The notes: generated by a model not told the origin, from the sequence alone. 33,331 nt of DNA from Actinomycetota bacterium (GCA_005888295.1 VAWP01000108.1:1670-35000), one strand, 5' to 3'. Counted from the stretch's first letter, positions 8,140 to 16,429 are shown. Translations and numbers: made by a program.

Positions 8140-8460
8140 ATGACACCGTTGACGAACGATCCTTCTATGCTCGCCGTAACTCCCGAGGCCGCGAAGGCCA
8201 TTACGCAAGTAGTGGGCGATCGTGACCCGTCGCTCGGATCGGGTCTGCGGATCACCACGGCTGGTACCCCGTTGGGCGCCCTATTGCTGAGCGTAGTGAA
8301 TGGCCCCGACCTCCACGACCATGTCGTCCCGTTCGGAGGCGGCGCGCTATTTCTTGACCCGGAGGTCGCGAGCAGACTTGCTGGCAAGCTCCTGGATGTG
8401 GAGGTCAATCAACAGGGTGTTGCCGTCTTCTCGGTCACCTCACGGGCCGATCTGAATTAG
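8140..8460 (+). CDS. HesB/IscA-fold protein lacking all cysteines
   Basis: A small (106-residue, or 97 from the second ATG at 8167) protein. The layout follows the A-type iron-sulfur carrier fold: MLAVTPEAAKAI at the start, GLRITTAGTPLGALLLSV in the middle, FGGGALFLDPEVASRLAGKLLDVEV late. The ligand cysteines of IscA/ErpA (one mid-chain, a C-G-C near the end) are all missing, and the protein has no Cys at all. It therefore should not carry an Fe-S cluster in the classical way. Such Cys-less relatives are seen in actinobacteria with unknown function. No clear ribosome binding site precedes either ATG. Its 3' end overlaps the frame of an SDR stump on the other strand. Confidence 0.7.
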   Translation: MTPLTNDPSMLAVTPEAAKAITQVVGDRDPSLGSGLRITTAGTPLGALLLSVVNGPDLHDHVVPFGGGALFLDPEVASRLAGKLLDVEVNQQGVAVFSVTSRADLN

Positions 8461-8527
8461 GCCGCCATCTCGGATCGTCGGGGTGTGATGAGGGCCTCGC
8501 AACGCTCCCTACACGCGCCTTGATCAC

Positions 8528-8668
8528 GGTCGTGCTGCGGAGCCTATCCTCGTCGATGTCCCACAAGATGACCCGGCTGCCTCGTCTCGCGAGCTCTGCC
8601 CCCAGGAGCCGACCGAGCCCACTCGCTCCACCAGTGATGAGTGCGGTTCTCCCCGCCAATGTGGTCAT
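8528..8668 (-). pseudogene. SDR oxidoreductase stump (N-terminus only)
   Basis: From an ATG at 8668 with a good ribosome binding site (GGGAGGA, about 8679-8685) the frame reads MTTLAGRTALITGGASGLGR and then SRVILWDIDEDRL. This is the Rossmann TGxxxGxG motif and first beta-alpha-beta unit of a short-chain dehydrogenase. Homology stops after about 47 residues. The frame then runs into unrelated sequence and ends at 8435, antisense to the HesB-like gene. Catalytic Ser-Tyr-Lys are absent. This is the 5' part of a gene cut by a deletion or rearrangement. Confidence 0.75.
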
Positions 8669-8726
8669 GGCTGAACGTTCCTCCCAGCTCTCGGGTTCAG
8701 GCGGATCCACGAGGAGTCCTAGCCGT

Positions 8727-10205
8727 TCAGGTGGGACAGGTGACCGATGATTGGGAGGAGATCGCCTTCACCGAGTCGGCCGTCAGCTGTAGCTGGGTGA
8801 CGGCGCAGGTCTTGGGGGACCCTGCCACGAGCAGTGCCCCGTTAGGGTTGGTCTCCTCCACGAGGTCATAGGTGCCGGGGGGGACGGTGGTGACGTCGAC
8901 GTACTGATCCGGCGTGTCCCAGGTGTAGACGTCACCCCAACCCGGGGTGACCCCCTCAACGACGTAGGAGTTCTCCGAGCCACCCGATGGGGTGGGATTG
9001 GTCGGCACGTTGCAGCCCGGCTGGCCGATGTAGGTTCGGGGACCGTTTGGTCCCCCGGTGCCAAAGCCGAAGTAGTCGTCGTCTGCCAGGCAGAAGGACT
9101 CCTTCTGCGAGGTCGCCACCGGGGCACCGATCCCACCAGCGCCGTCCACCTGATGGAGGCTGTAGGAGACCAGATCCTTGTAGTGAAAGTGGGCGTGCTC
9201 GGGGTGGAACTCGCACGGGCCAGCCGGCCGGGTCACCTGCTGACCGCCGCTGGTCAGCACGACTTGCTGAGCCTGACACTGGCCGGGGACGAAGCCGCTC
9301 CCGCTCGTGGTGAGCCAGGGGAGACGTACCTCGAGAGCACCAGCACCGACATCTTGGACGTCGCTCGTGAACCTCAGACATCGCAGGGTGGGTTGAGCGA
9401 GCGTCGCCGGAGAGGGATTGTCGAGGCCGAGGGATTCGTCGGCGTAGCACGATGTCGGGGTGGAGACAGTCGTCGGGAAGGGAAATCCAAGGGGGCTGGA
9501 CGGCGCAGGCGGAAGCCCGGCGGTCGTCAGATCGTACGGCGGAAGGGCCCGAATGGTGGGCAGCTCGAAGCAACCGTTCGTCCCACCCACGGTGATGCCG
9601 CAGGTAGGAGGGGGTGGTGACCACCACGGTGACTTCATGAGCCGCACCTCGCCCGCATAGGCGGCATTCGGGTCCTCGGCGTAGGAGACGCTCACGACGA
9701 TCGTGTACGTACCCATCACGGCCCGAGAGATGGTGAGCGACTGGCCGTTGGCGCCGATACCGTTGGCCTCCCCGACCATGGCGCCGTCGGGGCCGTAGAG
9801 GTAGAGGTTGAAGCCGTCGTTGGGGTTGAATGTGCCATTCGGCCCAGTCACCGTGCTCTTGACCCCCACGAGGAACGGTTGCGTGGTCGCCGTCGTGAAC
9901 TGGAACTCTTTGCACTCGGCGGCGCAAGTCACCGGAGCCGGCGCTCCGACGACGGGCAGGGGCGTCGGGTTGTCGACCGCCCCGGCGAAAGTGAGCACGC
10001 CGTGCGACGGGCTGAGCTCTCCGACCGAGGTTGGCGGGCTCGTGCTCGGTGGGACGGCTGATGCGCCGGGGGTGGCCGACGAGGCCACAGTTGCCGCTGG
10101 ACCGAGCGCCAGTCCGAGAATGGGGACCAGAACGACGAGAAGCAGGCGCAGAAGCGGTTTCAGGACTTCTCCCCATGGATGTGCCGCAAACGGTTGACTC
10201 AACAC
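8727..10205 (-). CDS. Secreted lysyl-oxidase-like copper protein
   Basis: A 492-residue exported protein. An N-terminal hydrophobic segment (LLRLLLVVLVPILGLALG, residues 18-35) is followed by a Pro/Ser/Thr-rich spacer and a beta-sandwich at about 98-190 resembling bacterial PPC domains (NPNDGFNLYLYGPDG). Residues 265-465 match the lysyl oxidase catalytic domain: copper-site histidines in FHPEHAHFHYKD (His334, 337, 339, 341), then QKESFCLADDD, GVTPGWGDVYTWDTPDQY and VDVTTVPPGTYDLV. Lys368 and Tyr427 align with the two residues that form the LTQ cofactor in animal LOX (K in KASFC, Y in YDTY). It is thus a plausible active amine oxidase of the cell surface. GTG start at 10205; TTG at 10202 fits the GAGGGGG ribosome site better. 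Confidence 0.85.
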   Translation of the reverse strand: MLSQPFAAHPWGEVLKPLLRLLLVVLVPILGLALGPAATVASSATPGASAVPPSTSPPTSVGELSPSHGVLTFAGAVDNPTPLPVVGAPAPVTCAAECKEFQFTTATTQPFLVGVKSTVTGPNGTFNPNDGFNLYLYGPDGAMVGEANGIGANGQSLTISRAVMGTYTIVVSVSYAEDPNAAYAGEVRLMKSPWWSPPPPTCGITVGGTNGCFELPTIRALPPYDLTTAGLPPAPSSPLGFPFPTTVSTPTSCYADESLGLDNPSPATLAQPTLRCLRFTSDVQDVGAGALEVRLPWLTTSGSGFVPGQCQAQQVVLTSGGQQVTRPAGPCEFHPEHAHFHYKDLVSYSLHQVDGAGGIGAPVATSQKESFCLADDDYFGFGTGGPNGPRTYIGQPGCNVPTNPTPSGGSENSYVVEGVTPGWGDVYTWDTPDQYVDVTTVPPGTYDLVEETNPNGALLVAGSPKTCAVTQLQLTADSVKAISSQSSVTCPT

Positions 10206-10321
10206 CCCCCCTCACTTATTCCCCTTCAGGCGTACGGACTCCTTCCAAAGACGCTGGCCGAGCTACTAACCGGTAACCCCTTCTCAGGGAAGACGAATGG
10301 GGCGGGAGGAGCGGACGCTCT

Positions 10322-10717
10322 ATGCGATACGTGATCGTCGGCGCTGCCCTGGTCGCTACTACGGGGGCGATCCACCTGCACCTGTGGGCCAGCGGCTACC
10401 GGACCATACCCACCATCGTTTCGGCCCTTCCTCTTCCAGGGAATCGCCGGCGCAGCGCTGGCGATCGCCCTGGATGCATGGCGGCGTCTGGTCATGGTGG
10501 CGGCGGCCGCCGGGTTCATGATCGCCACCATCGGCGGCCTCCTGCTCAGGGTCTACGTCGGGCTGTTCGGCTTCACCGAGACACTCGCCGCGCCCTTCGC
10601 CGGAGTGTCTCTGGCTGGGGAGAGCGCCGGGGCCGCATCCTGGTCGCCGTCGGCGTCGAGCTGCTCCTCGAGGCGGCAGCTCGGACGAGACGAAACGACC
10701 ATGACCGGGGCACGTGA
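10322..10717 (+). pseudogene. Small multi-pass membrane protein with two compensating frameshifts
   Basis: The start MRYVIVGAALVATTGAIHLH and LWASGYRTIPTI matches a family of about 130-residue actinobacterial membrane proteins. After Ile at about 10415 the homology moves to the next frame (FLFQGIAGAALAIALDAW, then VGLFGFTETLAAPFAG). Near 10612-10640 it returns to the first frame (GRILVAVGVELLLEAAARTR) and ends at the TGA at 10715-10717. One extra base near 10412-10420 and one missing base near 10612-10640 would repair the whole 131-codon gene with four membrane segments. It is either a recent pseudogene or carries two sequencing errors. Function unknown. Confidence 0.75.
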
Positions 10718-10954
10718 GTGCGGGATCAAATGCCGAGTACCGAAGGCCACTGCTCCTCGGTCATCGAGCAGCAAGGTTGACACGCGATGCTGGATGTTGA
10801 CGTTACCGAAATCGGGCACATCACGGTGCGCCTGGTGCGTGGAGACCTCGACCCCGATGTCTGTCGCCGTCGCCACAGGGTCGGGCAAGTCAACCGACGC
10901 GAGACGTAATTCTGAGTCATGATTGTGGGTCCGCACTGTCGAGGAGAGATTGCC
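10718..10954. other. Gap with a possible 40-codon ORF
   Basis: Between the broken membrane protein gene and pirin, an ATG at 10787 opens a 40-codon plus-strand frame (ending at 10909) that starts MLDVDVTEIGHITVRLVRGD. There is no clear ribosome binding site and I do not recognise it. It may be a fragment. Nothing else is visible. Confidence 0.25.
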
Positions 10955-11962
10955 ATGCCCACCGTCACACCCGACGACTGGTCCGGCCTACCTCGCATCC
11001 CGCGCCGAGCGGACGCTGCGACCGAGCGCCAGGTGGTATCGGTGACGACGGCGCCGAGCGGGTTCGAGGGCGAGGGATTTCCAGTGCGCAGGGCCTTTGC
11101 AGGGATGAGCCTCGCCGATCTGGACCCATTCGTGCATATGGACCAGATGGGCGAGGTCGATTACGCCCCCGGTGAGCCCAAGGGAACGCCCTGGCACCCT
11201 CACCGTGGCTTCGAGACCGTGACCTACATGATCGACGGCACCTTCGCCCACCAGGATTCCAACGGCGGCGGCGGCCTCATCACCAACGGGGCGACCCAGT
11301 GGATGACCGCTGGGGGAGGGATTCTGCACATCGAGACCCCTCCAGAGGATCTCGTGGTTTCGGGTGGCCTGTTCCACGGCATCCAGCTCTGGGTCAACCT
11401 GCCGGCCAAGGACAAGATGGTTCCTCCCGCCTACCAACCGCTCGAAGCCGAGCAGGTGGTCCTGCTGACATCCGACGACGGAGCAGCTCTGGTGCGGGTG
11501 ATCGCCGGCGATCTCGCCGGGCATCAGGGCCCTGGTTCGACTCATACGCCGATGGCCCTCATGCATGCCAGCCTGTCGCCGGGGGCCCTGCTGGACCTGC
11601 CCTGGAACCGCAGCTTCAACGCACTCATCTACGTCCTGGCTGGGTCCGGTCAGGTGGGCAGCCAAGAGCGGCCGGTGCACCGGGGCCAGCTGGTGGCGTT
11701 CGGGCCTGGAGATTGGATGGGTATACGGGCCGACGATCACCAGGACTCGAGCACTGTCCATTTCGAGGCGCTCATCTTGGGTGGCCAAGCCATCCGTGAG
11801 CCTGTCACGCACTACGGACCATTTGTCATGAACACCCGAGACGAGATCATGCAGGCCCTGGAGGACTTCCAAGCCGGTCGCCTCGGCACCATCCCACCGA
11901 ATGCGCTGATGCCCCACGTGCCCGACCCCAATCCGGTTCGAGCCGAGCGAACGGGGATTTGA
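10955..11962 (+). CDS. Pirin family protein
   Basis: A 335-residue bicupin of the pirin family, a cytosolic iron-binding protein; some bacterial members have quercetin dioxygenase activity, others act as redox-dependent regulators. The N-terminal cupin metal site is clear: His-Pro-His in WHPHRGFETVTYMIDG, and His-x-Glu in GGGILHIETP, corresponding to the three His and one Glu of human pirin. GLFHGIQLWVNLP is the other standard pirin stretch, and a second, degenerate cupin follows (IYVLAGSGQVG, FGPGDWMGI). The ATG at 10955 is chosen over one at 10919 because GAGGAGAG lies 6 bp upstream (10941-10948). Probably a single-gene unit. Confidence 0.92.
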   Translation: MPTVTPDDWSGLPRIPRRADAATERQVVSVTTAPSGFEGEGFPVRRAFAGMSLADLDPFVHMDQMGEVDYAPGEPKGTPWHPHRGFETVTYMIDGTFAHQDSNGGGGLITNGATQWMTAGGGILHIETPPEDLVVSGGLFHGIQLWVNLPAKDKMVPPAYQPLEAEQVVLLTSDDGAALVRVIAGDLAGHQGPGSTHTPMALMHASLSPGALLDLPWNRSFNALIYVLAGSGQVGSQERPVHRGQLVAFGPGDWMGIRADDHQDSSTVHFEALILGGQAIREPVTHYGPFVMNTRDEIMQALEDFQAGRLGTIPPNALMPHVPDPNPVRAERTGI

Positions 11963-12170
11963 GCGAAGGACAATCACTTGCCAAGACGTATCGGTGATGA
12001 CCGAGAAGGGTGGTCACTGAGTAGCTCAGCTTTGACAGAACCACGTGGGAGAAACGCCCAGACTTGCATGCGCTCGGGCAGGGGTTGGAGGAAGCCGGAT
12101 GAGGTGGTTGCCGCCTTCGGACGCCCATGCAGTCGGGGGGATTTGCAGTCCGCCTTCTGGCGACGAGGGA

Positions 12171-13352
12171 TCAGGTCGGGTTTTGACTTCCTCTTCGCAC
12201 CAGGTCCGTTGCTGGTCCTCGCCGACGAGGGTCGTCATGCAAGTCGGCCGCATGTCGGGACGCGAGGTCAGCGGGAGAAATGATCCCCAACAGGCGATCG
12301 TCGTCCATGACAAGGGCCCGCCTCGAGGGCCACTGGGCCATGAGGGCCGCCACCTCTATTGCCGGTTGCTCTGGACGAACGATTGGGACTCGGGCCAGAG
12401 GCCAGGCCACGTCAAGGGCCCGGCGGACACCCCGTAGGGCAGGCGGGACGGACTTCAGCTGCTTGACAGTGACGACACCCGATACTCCACCCGACCACGC
12501 ATCTATGGGGAACGCAGCGGGATGAGGGGCGAACACGTAGTCGTCCAGAAAGGACTGCACGGTCAACCAGCCGGGCCCACGTACCGGATCGGGGGTCATC
12601 AGGTCCGCAGCCCTGAGGCCTTCGAGCCCGTGGCGCAACCGTGCCTGGCTCTGCTCTGCTCGGGAGGCGGTCATCAAGAACCAGCCGACCACCGCAAGCC
12701 ACAGCCCTCCAAAGCCGGCGAACGCAAATCCCACGAAGCCCACTGCCACCATGGTGAGCCCGAGGATCCAGCCCGCACGGCTGACGGTCTCGGTTGCCCG
12801 GAGCCTGTCGCCGTGGTGTTTCCAGAGCGCAGCATGAAGCAGTCGACCGCCGTCGAGTGGGGCACCTGGCAGGAGGTTGAAGACGGCGAGGATCAGATTG
12901 ATGGCTCCCAGCCAGGCGAGCCCGGCGGCGACGAGGGGCGACCAGCCCAGGGCGCCCAGCGCCAGCCCGAGTCCACCCAACCCGAGGCCGAGCACCAGGC
13001 TCACCAAGGGGCCGATGCCCGAGATGCGTAGTTCTCCGGCCGGGCTCGGCGCTTCGCCCTCGATGCGCGTCATACCGCCCAGGGCCCAGAGGGTGATGCC
13101 ATCGACGGCCAAGCCCTGTCGACGAGCTACCACGGCATGACCCAGCTCGTGGGCGAGGATCGCAGCGAGGAATGCAATGGCGGTGAGCGACCCCGCCACA
13201 CCGTAGGCCCAGCTGTCATAGCCAGGCGCGTTGGACGGCAAGCTGCTCCCGGCCAGACCGATCCCGAGCAGGACCGCGACGATGAGAAGGCTCCAGTTCA
13301 GTCCGACCCTCACTCCCGCGACACGGCCGAGCTGAACGCTGTCCCTCACCAT
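12171..13352 (-). CDS. Site-2 protease (M50B) with C-terminal CBS-like region
   Basis: A 393-residue integral-membrane zinc metalloprotease, the family that cuts transmembrane segments of anti-sigma factors and other regulators. The zinc motif HELGH is at residues 68-72 within a membrane helix; the third ligand motif NLLPGAPLDGGR is at 159-170. About six hydrophobic segments fill residues 15-230. The region 245-375 (LRAADLMTPDPV... VPIVRPEQPAIEVAALM... ALVMDDDRLLGIISPADLA) resembles a CBS pair, the second repeat being clear. AAGGAGGA touches the ATG, so the GTG codon immediately after it may be the actual start. Its substrate is not indicated; no anti-sigma factor gene is adjacent. Confidence 0.92.
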   Translation of the reverse strand: MVRDSVQLGRVAGVRVGLNWSLLIVAVLLGIGLAGSSLPSNAPGYDSWAYGVAGSLTAIAFLAAILAHELGHAVVARRQGLAVDGITLWALGGMTRIEGEAPSPAGELRISGIGPLVSLVLGLGLGGLGLALGALGWSPLVAAGLAWLGAINLILAVFNLLPGAPLDGGRLLHAALWKHHGDRLRATETVSRAGWILGLTMVAVGFVGFAFAGFGGLWLAVVGWFLMTASRAEQSQARLRHGLEGLRAADLMTPDPVRGPGWLTVQSFLDDYVFAPHPAAFPIDAWSGGVSGVVTVKQLKSVPPALRGVRRALDVAWPLARVPIVRPEQPAIEVAALMAQWPSRRALVMDDDRLLGIISPADLASRHAADLHDDPRRRGPATDLVRRGSQNPT

Positions 13353-13515
13353 TCCTCCTTCACGCTGGGCATCGCCAGACCAACCCCCTCAGGTGCAACA
13401 GCCGTGGCTGCTCCGTTATGCCGTAGCCCGGCTCACCAGCGGCCTCCGACGGGCCGAGAAGCCTGACGGGTCACGAATCTCCGTCAGCTCTCAGACCGCT
13501 CACGAAATCATCGGT

Positions 13516-14577
13516 CTACGCGGCGTCGTCGAGGAACGTGATGTGGCCTTCGGCATGTGTTGTCCGAGGTCCGTCGGCAATGTGCCGGACGGTGCAGGAG
13601 GCGTGGCACTGCACGACGATCGTCTGAGCCCCGCCCTCGCTTGCCATTAACAGGTCACCCGCATGGACGCTCGCTCGAGCCAGGTCGGTGCCGCTGAGCT
13701 CGAGAATGCTGTCAGTACCCGGATGAGGGTTGCCGGGAGACCGCCGGTCTGCCACGTAGGCGACTACGCTGGGTCCGAATGCTGGCGGCACGAAGCCGGC
13801 GCTCTCGACGCCGATGTCCCCTCCGCTCGGCAGTCCCGATTTGGCGAGAGTGGTGGCGTGTCCTGCGGGATCGATTGCGAAGATCCGCCCGCTCTGCTCG
13901 TCGGGAGCAACGAGGTCGCCGGCGAAGCTGCCGAAAGAGTCCGGTGCGACAGCGATGCCGCCCTCCATCCTTGGCGCGTGTGCTGTCAGGGTCGTGACCG
14001 CGCCCAGGCAGTCCAGCGCGAACAGGACAGTCTCATTCTGAGCAGTCGCGGTGACGAGGAGGCGATGATCGAAGCGGCCGACGTCGTCGAAGGCGATCCC
14101 GTCTGGAAGCAGACCGCCAGGAAGATCAGCGAAGCGTCCTGCCCGTCCGGTCCCATCGACCCTTACCACGCCCGGTCGGTTGTTCGGCTCGAGGGCGTAG
14201 ATGTCATCCTGGTTGAACGAGCAGCCTGCTCCGGCTACGGCGGCAGTGGATGCCAGAGCTACATAAGGCTCGGGTCCGGGCGCCGTTACATAGCCGTCCG
14301 CCCCCTGGGCGAAGGGTGACAGGTTGTGCCGTGGGGAGAGAATTGACAATCGCCCCATGGCGGCGACGACCGGCTGTCTATCGGTTCTCGGCGCCGTGAC
14401 ATCGACGACTCCAGGAACGTGGAGGAACGGAGACCAGTGTGCCGGGAGCGCCGGATTCTGAGGGGTCGAAGAAGTGCCGGTACAGCCGCTGATACCCAGC
14501 ACAATGACGACGACCACCGCTGCGGTCCGAAGTCCTGCCCTTCGCCACGGCGGCGCTTCGATGTGTCTGGGGACCAT
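13516..14577 (-). CDS. Lipoprotein, possible beta-propeller
   Basis: A 353-residue exported protein. After a basic start (MVPRHIEAPPWRRAGLR) comes a hydrophobic stretch and a lipobox with Cys32 (L-G-I-S-G-C), so it should be lipid-anchored outside the membrane. The mature chain has repeated beta-strand units with Asp/Gly turns (DDIYALEPNNRPGVVRVDG, LLPDGIAFDDVGRFDHRL, DEQSGRIFAIDPAGHATTL), as in SMP-30/NHL-type six-bladed propellers. I do not recognise a specific family and catalytic residues cannot be assigned. The ATG at 14577 is preferred to one six codons upstream because GGGAG precedes it at a suitable distance. Probably single-gene. Confidence 0.75.
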   Translation of the reverse strand: MVPRHIEAPPWRRAGLRTAAVVVVIVLGISGCTGTSSTPQNPALPAHWSPFLHVPGVVDVTAPRTDRQPVVAAMGRLSILSPRHNLSPFAQGADGYVTAPGPEPYVALASTAAVAGAGCSFNQDDIYALEPNNRPGVVRVDGTGRAGRFADLPGGLLPDGIAFDDVGRFDHRLLVTATAQNETVLFALDCLGAVTTLTAHAPRMEGGIAVAPDSFGSFAGDLVAPDEQSGRIFAIDPAGHATTLAKSGLPSGGDIGVESAGFVPPAFGPSVVAYVADRRSPGNPHPGTDSILELSGTDLARASVHAGDLLMASEGGAQTIVVQCHASCTVRHIADGPRTTHAEGHITFLDDAA

Positions 14578-14681
14578 TGCCCTGTTCTCCCGCACCGAGC
14601 TGCCTGTGGTGAATTGTTACCCGTCGACAGCAGTCTGCCGATGGCCAGCCGTGAACGCCAGTCTCCGGGCTTGCCGACGTG

Positions 14682-14825
14682 TTACTTCGGTGCGGCGAGT
14701 GGCGCCGGCTCGAGGTCGGCCAGCGCGGTCTCGATCGCCCGGTGGAACGTCGGATAGGCGTACATCATCCTTCGCAGCTCGTCGGTTGGCACCCGTGTCG
14801 GTGCCAGCATCACGACCTGGCCCGG
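14682..14825 (-). pseudogene. C-terminal scrap of a flavoprotein disulfide reductase
   Basis: The frame from about 14825 to the stop at 14682 reads VVMLAPTRVPTDELRRMMYAYPTFHRAIETAL. This matches the end of the dimerisation domain in mercuric-reductase/dihydrolipoamide-dehydrogenase-like FAD proteins (typically ...VPTETLR..MYAYPTF..AI..AL). The rest of the gene (about 400 residues) is absent. Upstream, the same frame is antisense-like and basic, while the adjacent frame belongs to a membrane protein whose 3' end overlaps here. It looks like a deletion joined the two genes. Confidence 0.7.
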
Positions 14826-15139
14826 GGATGGCTGCGGCCGATCAACGCCAGCGCGAGTCCGACGAAGATGCCGATAGTGGTGATGTTCGTGGCCGTCCCG
14901 ATGGCATTGACAAGATCGAGGAAACCGTCGGCTAGGGCAGCGGCGAGGGCAAGGATGAGCCCAAGACGGAACAGCCGCGGCCACCGAGCGGCGCGAGGCA
15001 CAGGCAGTGTCAGAAATCCCGCCAAGCCGACGGCGAAGGTGAGGAGAGAGGCGGCGTAGAGAAAATGACCACCTCTCAGGGAGGCGAGAACGAAGATCAG
15101 GACGGCAACGAGGGTGGCCGGTACGGCCAGTCTTCTCAT
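14810..15139 (-). CDS. Small membrane protein, function unknown
   Basis: About 109 residues starting MRRLAVPATLVAVLIFVLASL, with roughly three to four hydrophobic helices (FLYAASLLTFAVGLAGFL, LGLILALAAALADGFLDLV, IGIFVGLALALIG). The ATG at 15139 opens directly into the first helix; an upstream in-frame start at 15313 would add a Pro/Ser-rich tail that does not look coding. The last residues (SHPRARS) coincide with the start of the flavoprotein scrap, so the natural C-terminus may have been lost in the same rearrangement. No recognised family. Confidence 0.6.
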   Translation of the reverse strand: MRRLAVPATLVAVLIFVLASLRGGHFLYAASLLTFAVGLAGFLTLPVPRAARWPRLFRLGLILALAAALADGFLDLVNAIGTATNITTIGIFVGLALALIGRSHPRARS

Positions 15140-15400
15140 CAGCGAGCCCAGATGACAGGGCCCACGCGACGCCGACACCTGAGGCTCCGGTTCCCCCGGA
15201 TTATCGGGGTGCTCAAGAGGCACTTGGCATCCCTCGCGCCCCTGAGTTGGCCCGCGGTTGTCGCTCGACGGGTCCTCGGTTCTGTCGGACTGGGCAGATG
15301 GGCTCGGCGGCACAATAGTTTGTCGAGCCGAGCGCCCACCTGTTACGCCTCGATCCTGAAGATCTCCCTGCTGGGCAACCGGGGCGGGATCGTGACGGGG

Positions 15401-15997
15401 TCAAGGCTGGTCACGGTAGTACTCGATTGCTCCAGTTCGCTCGAGATCCTCGTCCAGAATGGCTTCCACGTCGAGGACCACGTCGATCTCGTTACTGACG
15501 ACCACCCCTGCTCCCGGCAACTGGTCCTGCCAAGACACACCGAACTGATGCCGGTCGATCCTTGTACGGCCTTCGAAGCCAGCACGGTGCAACGTGCCCT
15601 TGTTCTCGTCTCCAGCCCAGAAGGGCGTTTCCCACTGTCCAAGATAGGAGACGTCGAGAGGCACCTGTCTCGTGATCCCTCGGATGGTCAGGTCGACGGC
15701 AGCCTTACCGTGGGTGTCTCCAGTGCGCTCGACGAAGCGCCCACGGAAAGAGATCGTCGGGTGGCGCTCGACGTCGAGGAAGTCCGCGCTGCGGAGGTGG
15801 GCATCCCGGTCGGGCTGGCCAGTCCAGATGGTCCGCGCGTCGATTACCCCTTCGAAGCTGGCCGTCAGGGGCTCAGTGGGATCGAACTCGAGTTTGCCGT
15901 GGATGTCCTTGAACAGGCCACGGACCCATGTGACCATCATGTGGCGGGCGCGGAAGGCCGCCTCGGTGTGACCGGGCTCGAAGGTCCAGCTCGGCAT
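15401..15997 (-). CDS. YceI-like lipid-binding protein
   Basis: A 198-residue protein of the YceI family, a lipocalin-like barrel that holds polyisoprenoid or other amphiphilic ligands. Family stretches are WTFEPGHTEAAFRARHMMVTWVRG at the start, F-x-D-I-H-G-K-L-E-F-D, then DRDAHLRSADFLDVERHPTISF and GKAAVDLTIRGITRQVPLDVSYLG. There is no signal peptide, as in many actinobacterial members, so it acts in the cytosol. A strong ribosome binding site (GAGGAGG) precedes the ATG. The gene begins 9 bp after the OsmC stop and is the last gene of a three-gene minus-strand operon. Confidence 0.92.
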   Translation of the reverse strand: MPSWTFEPGHTEAAFRARHMMVTWVRGLFKDIHGKLEFDPTEPLTASFEGVIDARTIWTGQPDRDAHLRSADFLDVERHPTISFRGRFVERTGDTHGKAAVDLTIRGITRQVPLDVSYLGQWETPFWAGDENKGTLHRAGFEGRTRIDRHQFGVSWQDQLPGAGVVVSNEIDVVLDVEAILDEDLERTGAIEYYRDQP

Positions 15998-16006
15998 GTG
16001 ACCTCC

Positions 16007-16429
16007 TCAGGCTTCTGGACGGAGTGTCGTGGTAATCGGCGTCCCCGCCCGTATGACAAGCGTCACCGGTGTTCGCTCGGCAATGGAGGCGAGCGCATCG
16101 AGCCGGTCGCCAGCAACATCGGCGGGGACGGTGATCGTCCTCACGATGGTGCCGCGGCGGTGGTCATCGACGTCGTACCTGGAGTCGACCTCGATGGTGC
16201 TGAGCTCCCAGCCGTGACGTTCGGCGTACATGCGAAGGGTCGTGGCCGTGCAGGCTGCCAGGGCGCTGACCAGGAGCACGAGTGGCGAGGGGCCGCTGTC
16301 ACCGCCGCCGGCGTCGGCGGGCTCGTCGGCGAGGAGCTGATGCGGGCCCGCCCGCACGTCGACCCGGTAGGCGGGCACGGCAGAGCCCGTCGATCCGACG
16401 GCGCGGGCGAGGTGATGCACAGTCGTCAT
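16007..16429 (-). CDS. OsmC-like protein with only the first active-site cysteine
   Basis: A 140-residue OsmC/Ohr-fold protein. OsmC and Ohr reduce organic peroxides using two cysteines. The family core SPLVLLVSALAACTATTLRMYAERHGW carries the first (peroxidatic) Cys. The region where the second Cys would sit reads ASIAERTPVTL: the usual Cys-Pro is Thr-Pro. A two-Cys peroxidase cycle is therefore not possible as it stands, though several OsmC-like subgroups also lack this Cys. It overlaps the upstream beta-helix gene by ATGA (16426-16429), which implies translational coupling, and lies 9 bp before YceI. Stress or redox-related role inferred from family only. Confidence 0.88.
   Translation of the reverse strand: MTTVHHLARAVGSTGSAVPAYRVDVRAGPHQLLADEPADAGGGDSGPSPLVLLVSALAACTATTLRMYAERHGWELSTIEVDSRYDVDDHRRGTIVRTITVPADVAGDRLDALASIAERTPVTLVIRAGTPITTTLRPEA

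Noticed and set aside
8956-10215. Minus-strand open frame (419 codons) overlapping the lysyl-oxidase gene
   Set aside because: It is in another frame of the same strand and Arg-rich without motifs, whereas the chosen frame carries the LOX signature.
13663-14319. Plus-strand 218-codon frame
   Set aside because: Antisense to the lipoprotein that may be a beta-propeller; no motifs.
15301-15333. Imperfect hairpin near GGCTCGG...GCCGAGC after the YceI gene
   Set aside because: Long loop and a 7-bp stem without a T-run; too weak to list as a terminator.
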